64,000 nt of DNA from Saccharibacillus soli (GTDB taxonomy: Bacteria; Bacillota; Bacilli; Paenibacillales; Paenibacillaceae), in assembly GCA_002189105.1 (NCBI GenBank), contig NIOB01000001.1:1488001-1552000 (forward strand), in the 5' to 3' direction. The notes beneath the pieces are model-generated. The model was not told the DNA's origin. It ran no database searches and saw nothing but the letters and a program-made list of their open reading frames with translations. This document shows positions 42,509 to 54,364 of this stretch, piece by piece. The translations under genes were made by a program, and so were the position numbers. Position 1 is the stretch's first letter. The number at the start of each line of letters is the position of its first letter.

Positions 42509-43552
42509 TTAACCTACCGATGTACCGCTCTTGAGCGCCGCGATGTCTGCCAGCATCTCATACGAATGAAGGCGCTGGGCATGATCGTAGATCCCACTGG
42601 TGACGATCAGCTCATCCGCCTGCGTCCGCTCAACCAATGCTCGCAGACGCAGCTCTACAGTGGCCCGGTCGCCGACAATGGCCGATTCCATGCGCTTGCG
42701 TACGGCAGTCAGTTCCAGCGGATCAAACTGCGCGGACAGATCGGCTGGCGGCTGGATCTTGCCGGGACGCCCCCGAGTTAGCGCTACAACCTGCTGCTGC
42801 ATGGTCGTGGACAGGAATTCCGCCTGCTCCTGCGTATCGGCTGCAATCAGGGAGACGCCCAGCATCACATAAGGCTTCGCCAGAACAGCGGAAGGCCGGA
42901 ATGTGCTGCGATAGACTTCAAGTGCGCGATCCAGATAATCGGGCGAGAAATGTCCGGCAAACGAAAACGGCAGCCCCTGATAGGCGGCAAGGCGGGCACT
43001 GAAATCGCTGGAACCCAGCAGCCAGATCGGGACATCCAGCCCTTCGCCTGGAACGGCGCGGAGCGGCGCATGGTAAGACGTCTTCGACGCGTCAAAATAG
43101 CTCCGCAGCTCTTCCAGCAGCTGCGGAAAATCTTCGCCGCTGTTCAGATCGCGGCGCAGAGCCAGCGACGTACGCCGGTCGCTGCCGGGCGCACGCCCAA
43201 GCCCCAGGTCGATCCGGCCGGGATACATCGACTCCAGCGTGCCGAACTGCTCCGCGATGACCAGCGGCGCGTGGTTCGGCAGCATGATGCCGCCGGCTCC
43301 AACCCGAATCGTAGAAGTCCCGGCTGCCAGATAGCCGATGACGACCGAAGTGGCCGAGCTGGCAACGCCCGGCATATTATGATGCTCCGCTACCCAGTAG
43401 CGGTTGTAGCCCCATTTCTCTGCATGCTGCGCCAGATCAAGGCTGTCCCGAAAAGCATCGGCCGCCGTCTTGCCTTCCACGATCTGCGACAAGTCGAGAA
43501 CGGAGATTGGAATATCCCCCAATGTTTTGGAGGTGGATGTAGAATCAGTCAT
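42509..43552 (-). CDS. LLM class flavin-dependent oxidoreductase
   Basis: The 347-residue protein belongs to the bacterial-luciferase-like family (YhbW-type subgroup). It starts with [21 protein letters not shown] and then has [22 protein letters not shown], a hallmark of this subgroup, and [20 protein letters not shown]. It should use reduced flavin with unknown substrate. AAAGGAAGAG precedes the ATG. It is transcribed as a single gene downstream of the acyltransferase. Confidence 0.92.
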   Translation of the reverse strand: MTDSTSTSKTLGDIPISVLDLSQIVEGKTAADAFRDSLDLAQHAEKWGYNRYWVAEHHNMPGVASSATSVVIGYLAAGTSTIRVGAGGIMLPNHAPLVIAEQFGTLESMYPGRIDLGLGRAPGSDRRTSLALRRDLNSGEDFPQLLEELRSYFDASKTSYHAPLRAVPGEGLDVPIWLLGSSDFSARLAAYQGLPFSFAGHFSPDYLDRALEVYRSTFRPSAVLAKPYVMLGVSLIAADTQEQAEFLSTTMQQQVVALTRGRPGKIQPPADLSAQFDPLELTAVRKRMESAIVGDRATVELRLRALVERTQADELIVTSGIYDHAQRLHSYEMLADIAALKSGTSVG

Positions 43553-43629
43553 TTCACTCTTCCTTTCTTCATTAGAAGGCCTTGTTAGAAGACCTTGTTA
43601 AAAAGCATTATTTAAGGCTCGGATTGGCA

Positions 43630-44649
43630 TCAGCGTCCTGTCTCGGCTCCATGATCCGGGCTGCTTCGTTTGAACAGACCCTTCAGCTTAGGCTCAAGCA
43701 GCCAGCGGAATCGTCTTCGTACAAACGAGGAAGAGAGCACCGCAGTCAGCAGAACACCCAGAGGAATCAGCAGCAGCGCGGCTTTTGACTCTCCAATCTG
43801 CTCGTAAAATCCAGCTGCAATCATTCCCTTGGCCACGAATCCATGCAGCAGGTAGGCGTAGAGCGTATACCGCCCCAACGCGGATACATAAGGCAGATTA
43901 CGGCTGGTCATCAGAATCATGACCGATCCTCCGATCAGGACAGCTGCTGCATAAGCCGCAATCCGGTATACGCCCGCCGTCCATTCCGGATGGTCAATCG
44001 CCCGGTAGGGCAGACTGCCATAGAACCATTCCGGATTCAGTCTACCTTCATATTTTATCATAACAAATATAGAAGCGCACAATACGATTGCTGACAATAA
44101 TCTAAACCCTGAAGTTCGCACACGATCAATCATGCTCTTGTCCAGGTAATAGCCCGCCAAGAAGAAAGGGAAAAATACGATCGTCCGCGAGATGCTGGCA
44201 TAATATTGCGCATCTGCGGCGTATCCCGCCAAGATGGCCACTGCAAATGAAATTGGCAGCGCCCAGCGGATCTTTACAGCGTAAGGCAGAAGCATTTTCC
44301 AAATAATCATACTGAAGATAAACCACATCAACCAATTGGGCGTGAAGTAGGAAAATCGCAGCTGCTCCGCATCCATCACGAAATAGTCAAACAGCGAATA
44401 CAAGCTCTCAAAAATCAGATAGGGCACGATCAATGATCCGACCACCTTAATTCGATAATCGCTGCTGGTGATCTTTTTACAGAAAAATCCTGAGATCAGC
44501 ACAAAGAGAGGAATATGAAAAGAATAAATAAACAAATATAAAGGGCGAAAAGCCGCCTGTCCGCTAAGCGGTTCGATCAGATGGCCAATCACGACCAGCG
44601 CAATCAGCAAAAACTTCATGTTGTCAAAATAAGCATCCCGTTGTGCCAT
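43630..44649 (-). CDS. Acyltransferase 3 family membrane protein
   Basis: The 339-residue protein is almost wholly made of membrane helices (about ten), beginning FDNMKFLLIALVVIGHLIEP, where the histidine of GH is the usual catalytic-type residue of acyltransferase 3 proteins. HIPLFVLISGFF and LYAYLLHGFVAKGM are also typical. Such proteins add acetyl or other acyl groups to surface glycans or antibiotics. ATG 44649 follows AAGGAGAGG, and the longer frame to 45117 is antisense to the next gene. Confidence 0.9.
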   Translation of the reverse strand: MAQRDAYFDNMKFLLIALVVIGHLIEPLSGQAAFRPLYLFIYSFHIPLFVLISGFFCKKITSSDYRIKVVGSLIVPYLIFESLYSLFDYFVMDAEQLRFSYFTPNWLMWFIFSMIIWKMLLPYAVKIRWALPISFAVAILAGYAADAQYYASISRTIVFFPFFLAGYYLDKSMIDRVRTSGFRLLSAIVLCASIFVMIKYEGRLNPEWFYGSLPYRAIDHPEWTAGVYRIAAYAAAVLIGGSVMILMTSRNLPYVSALGRYTLYAYLLHGFVAKGMIAAGFYEQIGESKAALLLIPLGVLLTAVLSSSFVRRRFRWLLEPKLKGLFKRSSPDHGAETGR

Positions 44650-44869
44650 CTTATCCTCTCCTTCGCGGGAGCCGGATCTGCCTTTTCCTTGATCCTGACA
44701 TTGTGAGCTTGTCTCCATGCTCCCCATCGTCCGGCTAGTCTTGTTTGGACACCATATACCCGCCGCATCGCCGGATGAACCTTCTGAACAAAGCCGCAAA
44801 GTAGGGCTTGTGTTATCATAAATCTCATAAGTACAAGATAATCGACCAAGCGGCAAGGAGGAAGCAGGC

Positions 44870-46123
44870 ATGGTACAAGATGACCGTAATATGGAATCGA
44901 AGGATGGAGCGCTCATACGGGAACGGGCGCGTGCTCTGGCTACAGCTCTGCCTTTTTTCGTCGGCGTTGAAGAATTCCTGGCGAGTGAAGAACAAGAGAT
45001 GGGGAGCGACGGCGCCCGGCAAACGACATTCGTTCGGTATAAAGAAAATGACGATAATCTTCTGCTCAGCATGGTCTTCGGGACTGACGGACATCTGATC
45101 CTGTATTCGGCGAGCAACGAGCTTCACGCCTCCCCCCCACCCAACAAGCCGCCGCTGACGGTCGATCAACTTCGAGACATTGCCGAAACGTTCGTACGCA
45201 GCGAATATCCCGACTTCCCTGCCGGTTTCGACGGACTGGAAATCCATGAATATGAAGACAGCGTGAACTTCTGTTATTCTCAGCTGGCGTCGGACATCCC
45301 ACTGCCAGATTCAGGTTCCCGAATCGAAGTGAGTCGCGCCGGTTTCGTGCATGTGTTCGCTTTCGATGGGACAAAGCCGGAGCCTGCGCTGCCACAGCGA
45401 ATACGGACGCCAGAGCAAGCCCTGCAGCTCTTTGCACAGAGAATCACGCTGAAGCTGGGCATTCATTTTCTGCATAATCAGTCTTATGTCCAAGGCGATA
45501 ATCGGCTGCATCTGGTCTATATGACTGAGCCGTATGCTTCTCTGCTCTCGGCAAACCTGGAAGAAGAACCGCAATCCCATGAATCCCATTCGGATCAGAC
45601 CAATTCGGGCGCCGAGATTCTGCCGCCGGAGCTTCGAGAAGGCTGCGCAAAGGCTCTTGAAGCCGTGCGGCGAGAACAGCCGGAGCTGGCTTCTTTTCTG
45701 GTGTATGCGCCGGAAGAGAACGTATTCCCGTCCGAACATGACCTTTGGGATGCCGAAGCCGAGCAGGAGGACGCCAAGCTATCCTTCCGTTTTGCCATAC
45801 GCAAAGACGGTTTGCAGGTCTTCAAGCGGGAGCTGGAAGCGGGCATCACGATCCATATCCATCCGGTCAGCGGCAGGCTGACGTTCTATCTTGGATCGGA
45901 CATTGATGGAGCGGAGCTTGCGGCGCTCTCTTCCGTTCCTGCGTTTTCTGAAGAAGAAGCTCTTCTGCGATTGCTTGCTTCCGCACATGCAAGGCCAGTC
46001 TGGACGCGCGAGCGAAACGGGACTTATCACCTCTCGTATCGGTTGGAGCATCGGGAATCAGGCCGACTGCTCAGAGGCATTGATGCGATTGATGGATGGA
46101 TTTTGACATGCGGATTTTTTTGA
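44870..46123 (+). CDS. Stand-alone YcdB/YcdC-like domain protein, paralogue of the sigma-fused copy
   Basis: The 417-residue protein has no signal peptide or membrane helix. It aligns by eye along its whole length with the C-terminal two thirds of the neighbouring sigma-fusion protein. Shared stretches are IPLPDSGSRIEVSRAGFV / MPLPRSGYWIDVHRSGFV, GDNRLHLVYMTEP / GDDRLHLIYMPEP and YLGSDIDGAEL / YIGSDLDAEEL. It resembles the YcdB/YcdC-repeat (DUF4901) proteins often encoded after ECF sigma genes. The ATG has AAGGAGG eight bases upstream. It lies 69 bp before the sigma fusion on the same strand, so an operon is likely. Function is unknown. Confidence 0.8.
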   Translation: MVQDDRNMESKDGALIRERARALATALPFFVGVEEFLASEEQEMGSDGARQTTFVRYKENDDNLLLSMVFGTDGHLILYSASNELHASPPPNKPPLTVDQLRDIAETFVRSEYPDFPAGFDGLEIHEYEDSVNFCYSQLASDIPLPDSGSRIEVSRAGFVHVFAFDGTKPEPALPQRIRTPEQALQLFAQRITLKLGIHFLHNQSYVQGDNRLHLVYMTEPYASLLSANLEEEPQSHESHSDQTNSGAEILPPELREGCAKALEAVRREQPELASFLVYAPEENVFPSEHDLWDAEAEQEDAKLSFRFAIRKDGLQVFKRELEAGITIHIHPVSGRLTFYLGSDIDGAELAALSSVPAFSEEEALLRLLASAHARPVWTRERNGTYHLSYRLEHRESGRLLRGIDAIDGWILTCGFF

Positions 46124-46192
46124 AAAGTTAAAACCTTTTGCTCGACTCGCCAGTCCAATCCGTGAACGCTATTGCAAAAAGGAGGGAAATCA

Positions 46193-48334
46193 TTGAATTC
46201 GGATTTGTTGGTACGTCGGGCGGTTTGCGGAGACGCACAAGCTTTCGCTGAACTGATCGACGCAGAGCGGGTCCGTATGCTGCGCGTCGCCAGCTATTAC
46301 GTCCGCAGCCGCGCCGACGCCGAAGACGCGGTGCAGGAAGCGCTCTGTCGGGCGTTCGCCGCCCTTCCTTCACTGAAAGAACCCGCGTACTTCCGAACCT
46401 GGCTGACGAGAATCGTCATCAACGCTTCTCTGAGTCTGCTGCAGCGCAGCCGACGTCTGGTGCCTTGGGGGGATGCTGCAGAAGACCGACCCGATCCGGC
46501 ATCAGCCGCCCCGGAGCAACGGATCGAATTATTGGAGGCGCTTGCCGACCTGCCGCCCAAGTATCGTCGAATCGTAATCTTGAGATACCTGCATAATCTC
46601 AAACAAGTCGAGATCGCGCAGCTGTTAGAGCTTCCACTGGGAACGGTCAAAACTTTACAGAGCAAAGCGCTCAAACTGCTGCGCGAACATTACCGTCATG
46701 AAATCGCCGAACGTCGCACCGAAGGCAAATCGAACGAATGGAGGGACACCCACATGCCTGGAGATACAGAAGTTGGAACCGAACAACAAATGGTTGAAAA
46801 ACTGCGCCTGCTTCGGAATAGAGCCGAAACGTTCGCACAGCGGGAAGCTGCTCTGGCTGAAGCAGAACTGCGTCCTTTCATTGAGGAGGTATTTTGGCAG
46901 GAAGACAACGTCAAAGAGCTTCTGTTCGTCTGGACAAAGCCCGGCACTGAGATCGGCTTGTCGGTGACGCTGAACGCCGAGGGCGAGCTGATGGATTACG
47001 CGGTCGATCCCGAACTTTATGGCGGAGGGGACGATCGTGCCCGCCTGGAGACGGCGGAACTGCTCAAGATCGGCAAACGTTTTGTCTGCGACCATTATCC
47101 CGAAGCCCTCGAAACATTTGGCGAGCCAGAAGCGGAAGATCGTGGTGACCGCGTCTTCTTTACTGCGTACCAGTTTGCGGCTGGTATGCCGCTCCCCCGC
47201 TCGGGCTATTGGATTGACGTACATCGCTCAGGGTTCGTCTCGGCGTTCAAATACTTTGGCGAAAAGCCCCTGCCAAAACTGCCAGATGACCTGCTTGCCC
47301 CTCAGGAAGCGTTGAATCGGATCGCCGACGGGCTGGAGATGAAGCTTTACTTCAACGTCCTGCACGAATCGGTTTATGCGGAAGGCGACGACCGGCTGCA
47401 TCTGATCTATATGCCCGAGCCTTTTCTGACCGGAATCTCGGCGCTGCGGCTCAGTGAAACCAAGCCGATAGAAGAACAGACCGAAGAAGAACAATTTAAT
47501 CCGTGCGGAGGGTCAAGCGAACCGATCACGGACTTCTTGCGGCGATCGCAGGAGCCGCCGATGCTTCGACCAGACGCATCGCTGCTTGAACGCATCGGCA
47601 TCCGCGAACAGGAATTTGAACTCCTGCGGGAAGCTGATGCCGGACGCGAAAGAGCTGTTGTCTATCGCCGCAAAGACGCGTCCGCAAACATCCAGCCGCA
47701 GGCTCCTTATACGCTGGACAGTTACATCCAGGCACGCAGCGAAGATACGATTAAGCTTCGCGTCGATCGGGAGACTGGACGGATCGTGAGCTTTATGGAC
47801 TTCCGCGAAGAACGCGGCGACCTGAATCTCGACGATAGCGCCTGTGTGGAGATCGCGCTGCAATTCGCTTACAGCACCGATCCGGTGGTTTTCCCTTATT
47901 TGCTGCTGAACCCGCGCGAAGAAGACGAAGAAGCCCCCATCAGCGAACCGGAAGACGACGAATCGGTAGAAGCTTTTCGCCGCCGTACCGCCATTTTCCG
48001 CTTCTCTGTCTGCAAAAATGGCGTTCCAGGTTTTATGCATGATGTCTCGATCGGCGTAAATCGCACTACGGGGTTCGTCGTCCATTATATAGGTTCTGAT
48101 CTGGACGCGGAGGAACTGCAGCGACTGTCGATCTTACCCACGATCACGCCGGGAGAAGCGAAGCGCCTGCTCCTGCAAAGGCTGAATCTTCGCCTTTCTT
48201 GGGAGATCGATTATAACAACGAAACCCCCGAAGGCACTTATCTTCCGCTTTACAAGCCAACAGGTATCGAAGAAGTCCGACAAATTCGGATGATCGAAGC
48301 CCATTCGGCCGCGATCATCTCGGAAAAAGGTTAA
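46193..48334 (+). CDS. ECF sigma factor fused to a YcdB/YcdC-like domain
   Basis: From TTG 46193 (GGAGG seven bases upstream) a continuous frame of about 713 residues begins with a complete ECF sigma factor: region 2 with SRADAEDAVQEALCRAF, and region 4 with LPPKYRRIVILRYLHNLKQ and EIAQLLELPLGTVKTLQSKA (about 10-170). It then continues without a stop into about 525 residues of YcdB/YcdC-like sequence, paralogous to the preceding gene. At 46740-46756 there is GGAGGG and an in-frame ATG, the pattern expected for a separate downstream gene, so internal initiation is possible. No transmembrane helix is seen. The C-terminal part may act as a built-in regulator of the sigma domain (inference). Confidence 0.88.
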   Translation: MNSDLLVRRAVCGDAQAFAELIDAERVRMLRVASYYVRSRADAEDAVQEALCRAFAALPSLKEPAYFRTWLTRIVINASLSLLQRSRRLVPWGDAAEDRPDPASAAPEQRIELLEALADLPPKYRRIVILRYLHNLKQVEIAQLLELPLGTVKTLQSKALKLLREHYRHEIAERRTEGKSNEWRDTHMPGDTEVGTEQQMVEKLRLLRNRAETFAQREAALAEAELRPFIEEVFWQEDNVKELLFVWTKPGTEIGLSVTLNAEGELMDYAVDPELYGGGDDRARLETAELLKIGKRFVCDHYPEALETFGEPEAEDRGDRVFFTAYQFAAGMPLPRSGYWIDVHRSGFVSAFKYFGEKPLPKLPDDLLAPQEALNRIADGLEMKLYFNVLHESVYAEGDDRLHLIYMPEPFLTGISALRLSETKPIEEQTEEEQFNPCGGSSEPITDFLRRSQEPPMLRPDASLLERIGIREQEFELLREADAGRERAVVYRRKDASANIQPQAPYTLDSYIQARSEDTIKLRVDRETGRIVSFMDFREERGDLNLDDSACVEIALQFAYSTDPVVFPYLLLNPREEDEEAPISEPEDDESVEAFRRRTAIFRFSVCKNGVPGFMHDVSIGVNRTTGFVVHYIGSDLDAEELQRLSILPTITPGEAKRLLLQRLNLRLSWEIDYNNETPEGTYLPLYKPTGIEEVRQIRMIEAHSAAIISEKG

Positions 48335-48375
48335 GATTCGTCGCATGCCGATCGCTTTGCACGCGCAAACCGCGT

Positions 48376-48412
48376 AAACAGCCTGTCCCAACCGGGGACA
48401 GGCTGTTTATTA
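48376..48412 (+). terminator. Rho-independent terminator
   Basis: AAACAGCCTGTCCC and GGGGACAGGCTGTTT form a 14-bp perfect stem followed by a weak T-run (TTTATT). It ends the sigma-fusion operon. Confidence 0.85.
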
Positions 48413-48488
48413 TGGAGTAGAACGATGAAACTGTCCGAACTCATGCTTCGGCTGTGTGTACAGCTTTCATTTTATCTAGTCAATTTAT

Positions 48489-49019
48489 CTAGTTAAAACG
48501 GCGCATCATCCCCAACATGCGGAAGATCTGACCACGATGATGCGCCTCATGTTCGATCAGATGATAGACGATCCACTCTGGCGTCACTTCATATTCATCC
48601 GGAAGCAGGCGGAATCTTCGCCAGTCTTCCAGATCCACCGATTGCAGCTTCTGTAAAAAATCACGGCGTACCGCAGACAGTCGTTCCAGATGCTGCTCCA
48701 GACTCTCACCGGGTGGACACCAAATCTCGCCCTGTTCATTTCGTGTCGGTGCAGTAAACCAGGGTTCGATCTCATTGTCCAACTTCTGCTGCCCCAGCAG
48801 ATCGAAATGCAGCCAGCCCGTCTCCACATCGGCAATATGATAGAGCAAAGCCCCAATCGTCGTCGGATCTTCCCCCTGGATCGTATCCAGCTCCTGCTGG
48901 GTGACTCCTTTTAACTTCTCCAATAATTCGCGGCGAACATCTTCCATCATCCACAGCAGTCGGCCGATCTCCGGTGGATAACCCGGCAGCGCACGGATTT
49001 CAAGTTTAGGCTCATTCAT
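48489..49019 (-). CDS. DinB family protein
   Basis: The 176-residue protein is a DinB/YfiT-like four-helix bundle. Probable metal ligands are histidines in LLYHIADVETGW and in YHLIEHEAHHRGQIF. Members of this superfamily include thiol-dependent transferases, and many are orphan stress proteins. AAGGAGGG precedes the ATG. It follows a second, similar DinB gene with an 18-bp gap, so the two come from a tandem duplication. Confidence 0.87.
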   Translation of the reverse strand: MNEPKLEIRALPGYPPEIGRLLWMMEDVRRELLEKLKGVTQQELDTIQGEDPTTIGALLYHIADVETGWLHFDLLGQQKLDNEIEPWFTAPTRNEQGEIWCPPGESLEQHLERLSAVRRDFLQKLQSVDLEDWRRFRLLPDEYEVTPEWIVYHLIEHEAHHRGQIFRMLGMMRRFN

Positions 49020-49037
49020 GGTAGACCCTCCTTCAGG

Positions 49038-49562
49038 CTATTTTCGCAGCTCATGCACCATCTGTGCGATCTGTCCCCGGTGGTGCGCCTCGTGTTCGAT
49101 CAGATGATAGATGACCCATTCCGGTGTCACCTCGTAATCGGGCAGCTCCCTGGGATGACGCCAATCTTCCAGATCCACCATACGAAAACGTTCCAAGAGA
49201 TCACCGCGTACTGCCGCAAGCCGCTGCGTATGCCGCTCCAGATCCTCGCCATACACCTGACTCAGCTGACCTTGCCGGTCACGATGCGGAATGGGGAACC
49301 AGGCCTCGATCTCCGAATCAGGTTCCATCATCAGCACCTCCGCATACAACCAATCGACTTCAATCAGCGCGATATGATAGAGAAGCGATCCTATAGTCGA
49401 TGAGTGTCCTTCCAGCTTCCGATCCAGTTCTTCCTGTGTTAATCCTGCCACTTTGTCCAGCAGTGTACGACGTACGTCTTCCAGTCCCCAGAGCCAACGG
49501 CCGATTTCCGGTGGATAATCCGGCAGCACCGAAATCGTCAGACTTTTTTTACTCAGACTCAT
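49038..49562 (-). CDS. DinB family protein (tandem paralogue)
   Basis: The 174-residue protein is clearly related to the one at 48489-49019: both contain LPDYPPEIGR/LPGYPPEIGR, an LLYHIA motif, a tryptophan-rich region about ten residues later, and YHLIEHEAHHRGQI. It lies upstream of its paralogue on the same strand. The ribosome binding site AGAGGA is close to the ATG. Metal-dependent transferase activity is possible but unproven. It lies 20 bp after the cysteine synthase stop, so the three genes may share a transcript. Confidence 0.87.
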   Translation of the reverse strand: MSLSKKSLTISVLPDYPPEIGRWLWGLEDVRRTLLDKVAGLTQEELDRKLEGHSSTIGSLLYHIALIEVDWLYAEVLMMEPDSEIEAWFPIPHRDRQGQLSQVYGEDLERHTQRLAAVRGDLLERFRMVDLEDWRHPRELPDYEVTPEWVIYHLIEHEAHHRGQIAQMVHELRK

Positions 49563-49582
49563 TCCTCTTTTCTATTTGTTTT

Positions 49583-50566
49583 CTATTCTTCAAATAACCC
49601 CATGCTCAAATAACGCTCTCCCGTGTCCGGTGCGATGCACACCACACGCTTGCCGCTTCCCAGACGCTTGGCGACCTGAATGGCGGCAAAGACCGAAGCT
49701 CCCGACGAAGGCCCCAATAGCATTCCTTCCAGACGCGCCAGATCACGCATGGTGCCCAATGCCTCTTCATCCTTGACCTGAATGATCTGGTCATAGACCT
49801 GTGTATTCAGAATGCTGGGCACAAAGCCTGGACTGGTGCCCACAAGCTTATGCGGGCCGGGTGAGCCGCCGGACAAGACCGGCGAACCTTCCGGTTCCAC
49901 AACGGCAATATACAGATGAGGCAGCGCCTTCTTGAGCGTCTCACCCGTTCCGGTAATCGTTCCGCCTGTACCTGCCGTCGCTACAAAGGCATCCAGCGTT
50001 CCTTCCATCTGCTGTAGAATCTCAACCGCCGTGGTGCCGCGATGAGCATCGGGATTCGCCGGGTTCTCGAACTGCTGCGGAATGAAGGCTCCTGGAATGG
50101 AAGACTGAAGCTCCAGCGCACGGGCAATCGCTCCCGGCATCCGCTCTGCACTTGGAGTCAGGACGACTTCCGCTCCATAAGCCTTGAGCAGGTTGATGCG
50201 TTCGCGCGACATATTATCCGGCATGACCAGAATGGCGCGGTAACCTCTCGCGGCGGCAATCATCGCCAGTCCGATGCCGGTGTTACCGCTGGTTGGTTCG
50301 ATCAAGGTGCTTCCGGGCTTGAGCCTGCCGGCTCGTTCGGCGGCTTCAATCAATCCTCGTGCCGCGCGGTCTTTGACGCTGCCCGATGGATTGAAATATT
50401 CCAGTTTCACGAAGATCTCAGCCGCATCCTCTGGAGCCATGCGTCCCAGACGAACCAACGGTGTATCGCCAATCAAGTGCGAGATGTTGGCATAGACGCC
50501 GCCATGTTCCCTTTGTTTTGTCTCCGCGACCTCCACCGGGTGAGAGGGTTGTATGTGTTGTTCCAT
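49583..50566 (-). CDS. Cysteine synthase (O-acetylserine sulfhydrylase)
   Basis: The 327-residue PLP enzyme makes cysteine from O-acetylserine and sulfide. PLP lysine 65 is in NPSGSVKDRAAR, the substrate loop is PTSGNTGIGLA (about 91-101), and the phosphate-binding loop is GTGGTITGTGE. The N-terminal extension of about 20 residues precedes ANISHLIGDTPLVRLG. It is CysK/CysM-like and could also be a secondary synthase such as YtkP. AGAAGGGATC precedes the ATG. The gene is followed by the DinB pair. Confidence 0.9.
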   Translation of the reverse strand: MEQHIQPSHPVEVAETKQREHGGVYANISHLIGDTPLVRLGRMAPEDAAEIFVKLEYFNPSGSVKDRAARGLIEAAERAGRLKPGSTLIEPTSGNTGIGLAMIAAARGYRAILVMPDNMSRERINLLKAYGAEVVLTPSAERMPGAIARALELQSSIPGAFIPQQFENPANPDAHRGTTAVEILQQMEGTLDAFVATAGTGGTITGTGETLKKALPHLYIAVVEPEGSPVLSGGSPGPHKLVGTSPGFVPSILNTQVYDQIIQVKDEEALGTMRDLARLEGMLLGPSSGASVFAAIQVAKRLGSGKRVVCIAPDTGERYLSMGLFEE

Positions 50567-50667
50567 CGTAGATCCCTTCTTTCTTAGGCCTGCTTATCAC
50601 CAAACGGCAGAAGAGACCTTTTGCTATCGGATGGTCTAAGCCTGTCTATCCGACCGTCAAACGACGA

Positions 50668-50694
50668 AGAAAAACGGCCCGCGAAGGCCGTTTT
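50668..50694 (-). terminator. Rho-independent terminator
   Basis: AAAACGGCC and GGCCGTTTT form a perfect stem with a TTCGCG-like loop on the minus strand, ending in TTTTTC. It ends lacZ. Confidence 0.88.
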
Positions 50695-50743
50695 CCGGTT
50701 TAGCGCCTATTCCATTGTAACCCATTTCCCTGTCGAAAGCGTA

Positions 50744-53854
<3,111 letters not shown>

Positions 53855-53903
53855 TCACCTCATCAGCAAAATTAAAGCGTTCTATGGAAGACTGAATGTG
53901 TGC

Positions 53904-54053
53904 TTAGGCCCTTGTCAACACTAAAGGTAAGTTCACGCTTCCTGAGATTTCGTATCTAAAGCGTGTACGAAGTCTCCGACGGAATCGCACCAGAAGCGCG
54001 TGCATTTCAGGAAAACGTGAACCTTGGATTAAGAGTTGAAAGGGAGCTTAGGC
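53904..54053. repeat. Nested long inverted repeat upstream of lacZ
   Basis: Several inverted repeats are nested inside each other. GTTCACGCTTCCTGA (53931-53945) pairs with the 16-mer at 54007-54022. GAGATTTCGTA (53944-53954) pairs with TACGAAGTCTC (53966-53976) with one mismatch. An outer pair is weaker (53904-53924 with 54029-54053). The 150-bp segment could fold into a long RNA hairpin in the lacZ leader or be a relic of a small mobile element. Confidence 0.6.
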
Positions 54054-54110
54054 TCTAGTGTACACTGAGAGTGGCAGAAAAGAAAAGCACCCCGACTCAG
54101 AAGATGGTAG

Positions 54111-54128
54111 CGTTTTCGTCCGAAAACG
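54111..54128. promoter_or_regulatory. Palindromic operator-like site upstream of lacZ
   Basis: CGTTTTCG-TC-CGAAAACG is a perfect 8+8 dyad about 260 bp upstream of the lacZ start. Its form is like a protein-binding operator. No regulator gene is adjacent that would obviously use it. Confidence 0.45.
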
Positions 54129-54161
54129 TGATCGAAAAGCAAAACCAAACGCGAATTTCCT

Positions 54162-54188
54162 TATTCTTATACGAAAAATATAAGAATA
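54162..54188. repeat. 10-bp perfect hairpin in the lacZ upstream gap
   Basis: TATTCTTATA and TATAAGAATA flank a 7-base loop. It may be an operator or a weak transcript hairpin. Apart from these dyads and the terminator, the 53849-54364 gap holds no gene that I can see. Confidence 0.45.
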
Positions 54189-54251
54189 TAGACATTTCGG
54201 GACATATTTAGTTGGATTAAATCTAGATTTCGGTAATTTTTTTATGCTTTT

Positions 54252-54298
54252 AAAAAGAAGCCAACGGACAACCGGCAGATGACGGTATCCATTGGCTT
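54252..54298 (-). terminator. Rho-independent terminator
   Basis: AAGCCAATGGA and TCCGTTGGCTT form the stem on the minus strand, followed by CTTTTT. It ends the second dehydrogenase gene. Confidence 0.75.
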
Positions 54299-54364
54299 TA
54301 AGTTGTCTTCAGGGTTGTACATGATCGTCAGGGCCTTCCCCTCATCATTCCATCATCGATCGCA

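Noticed and set aside
43571-43598. Two 13-bp direct repeats (AGAAGGCCTTGTT, AGAAGACCTTGTT) before the luciferase-like gene
   Set aside because: Only two copies, short, and no sign of a duplication flanking an insertion; probably a small slippage event.
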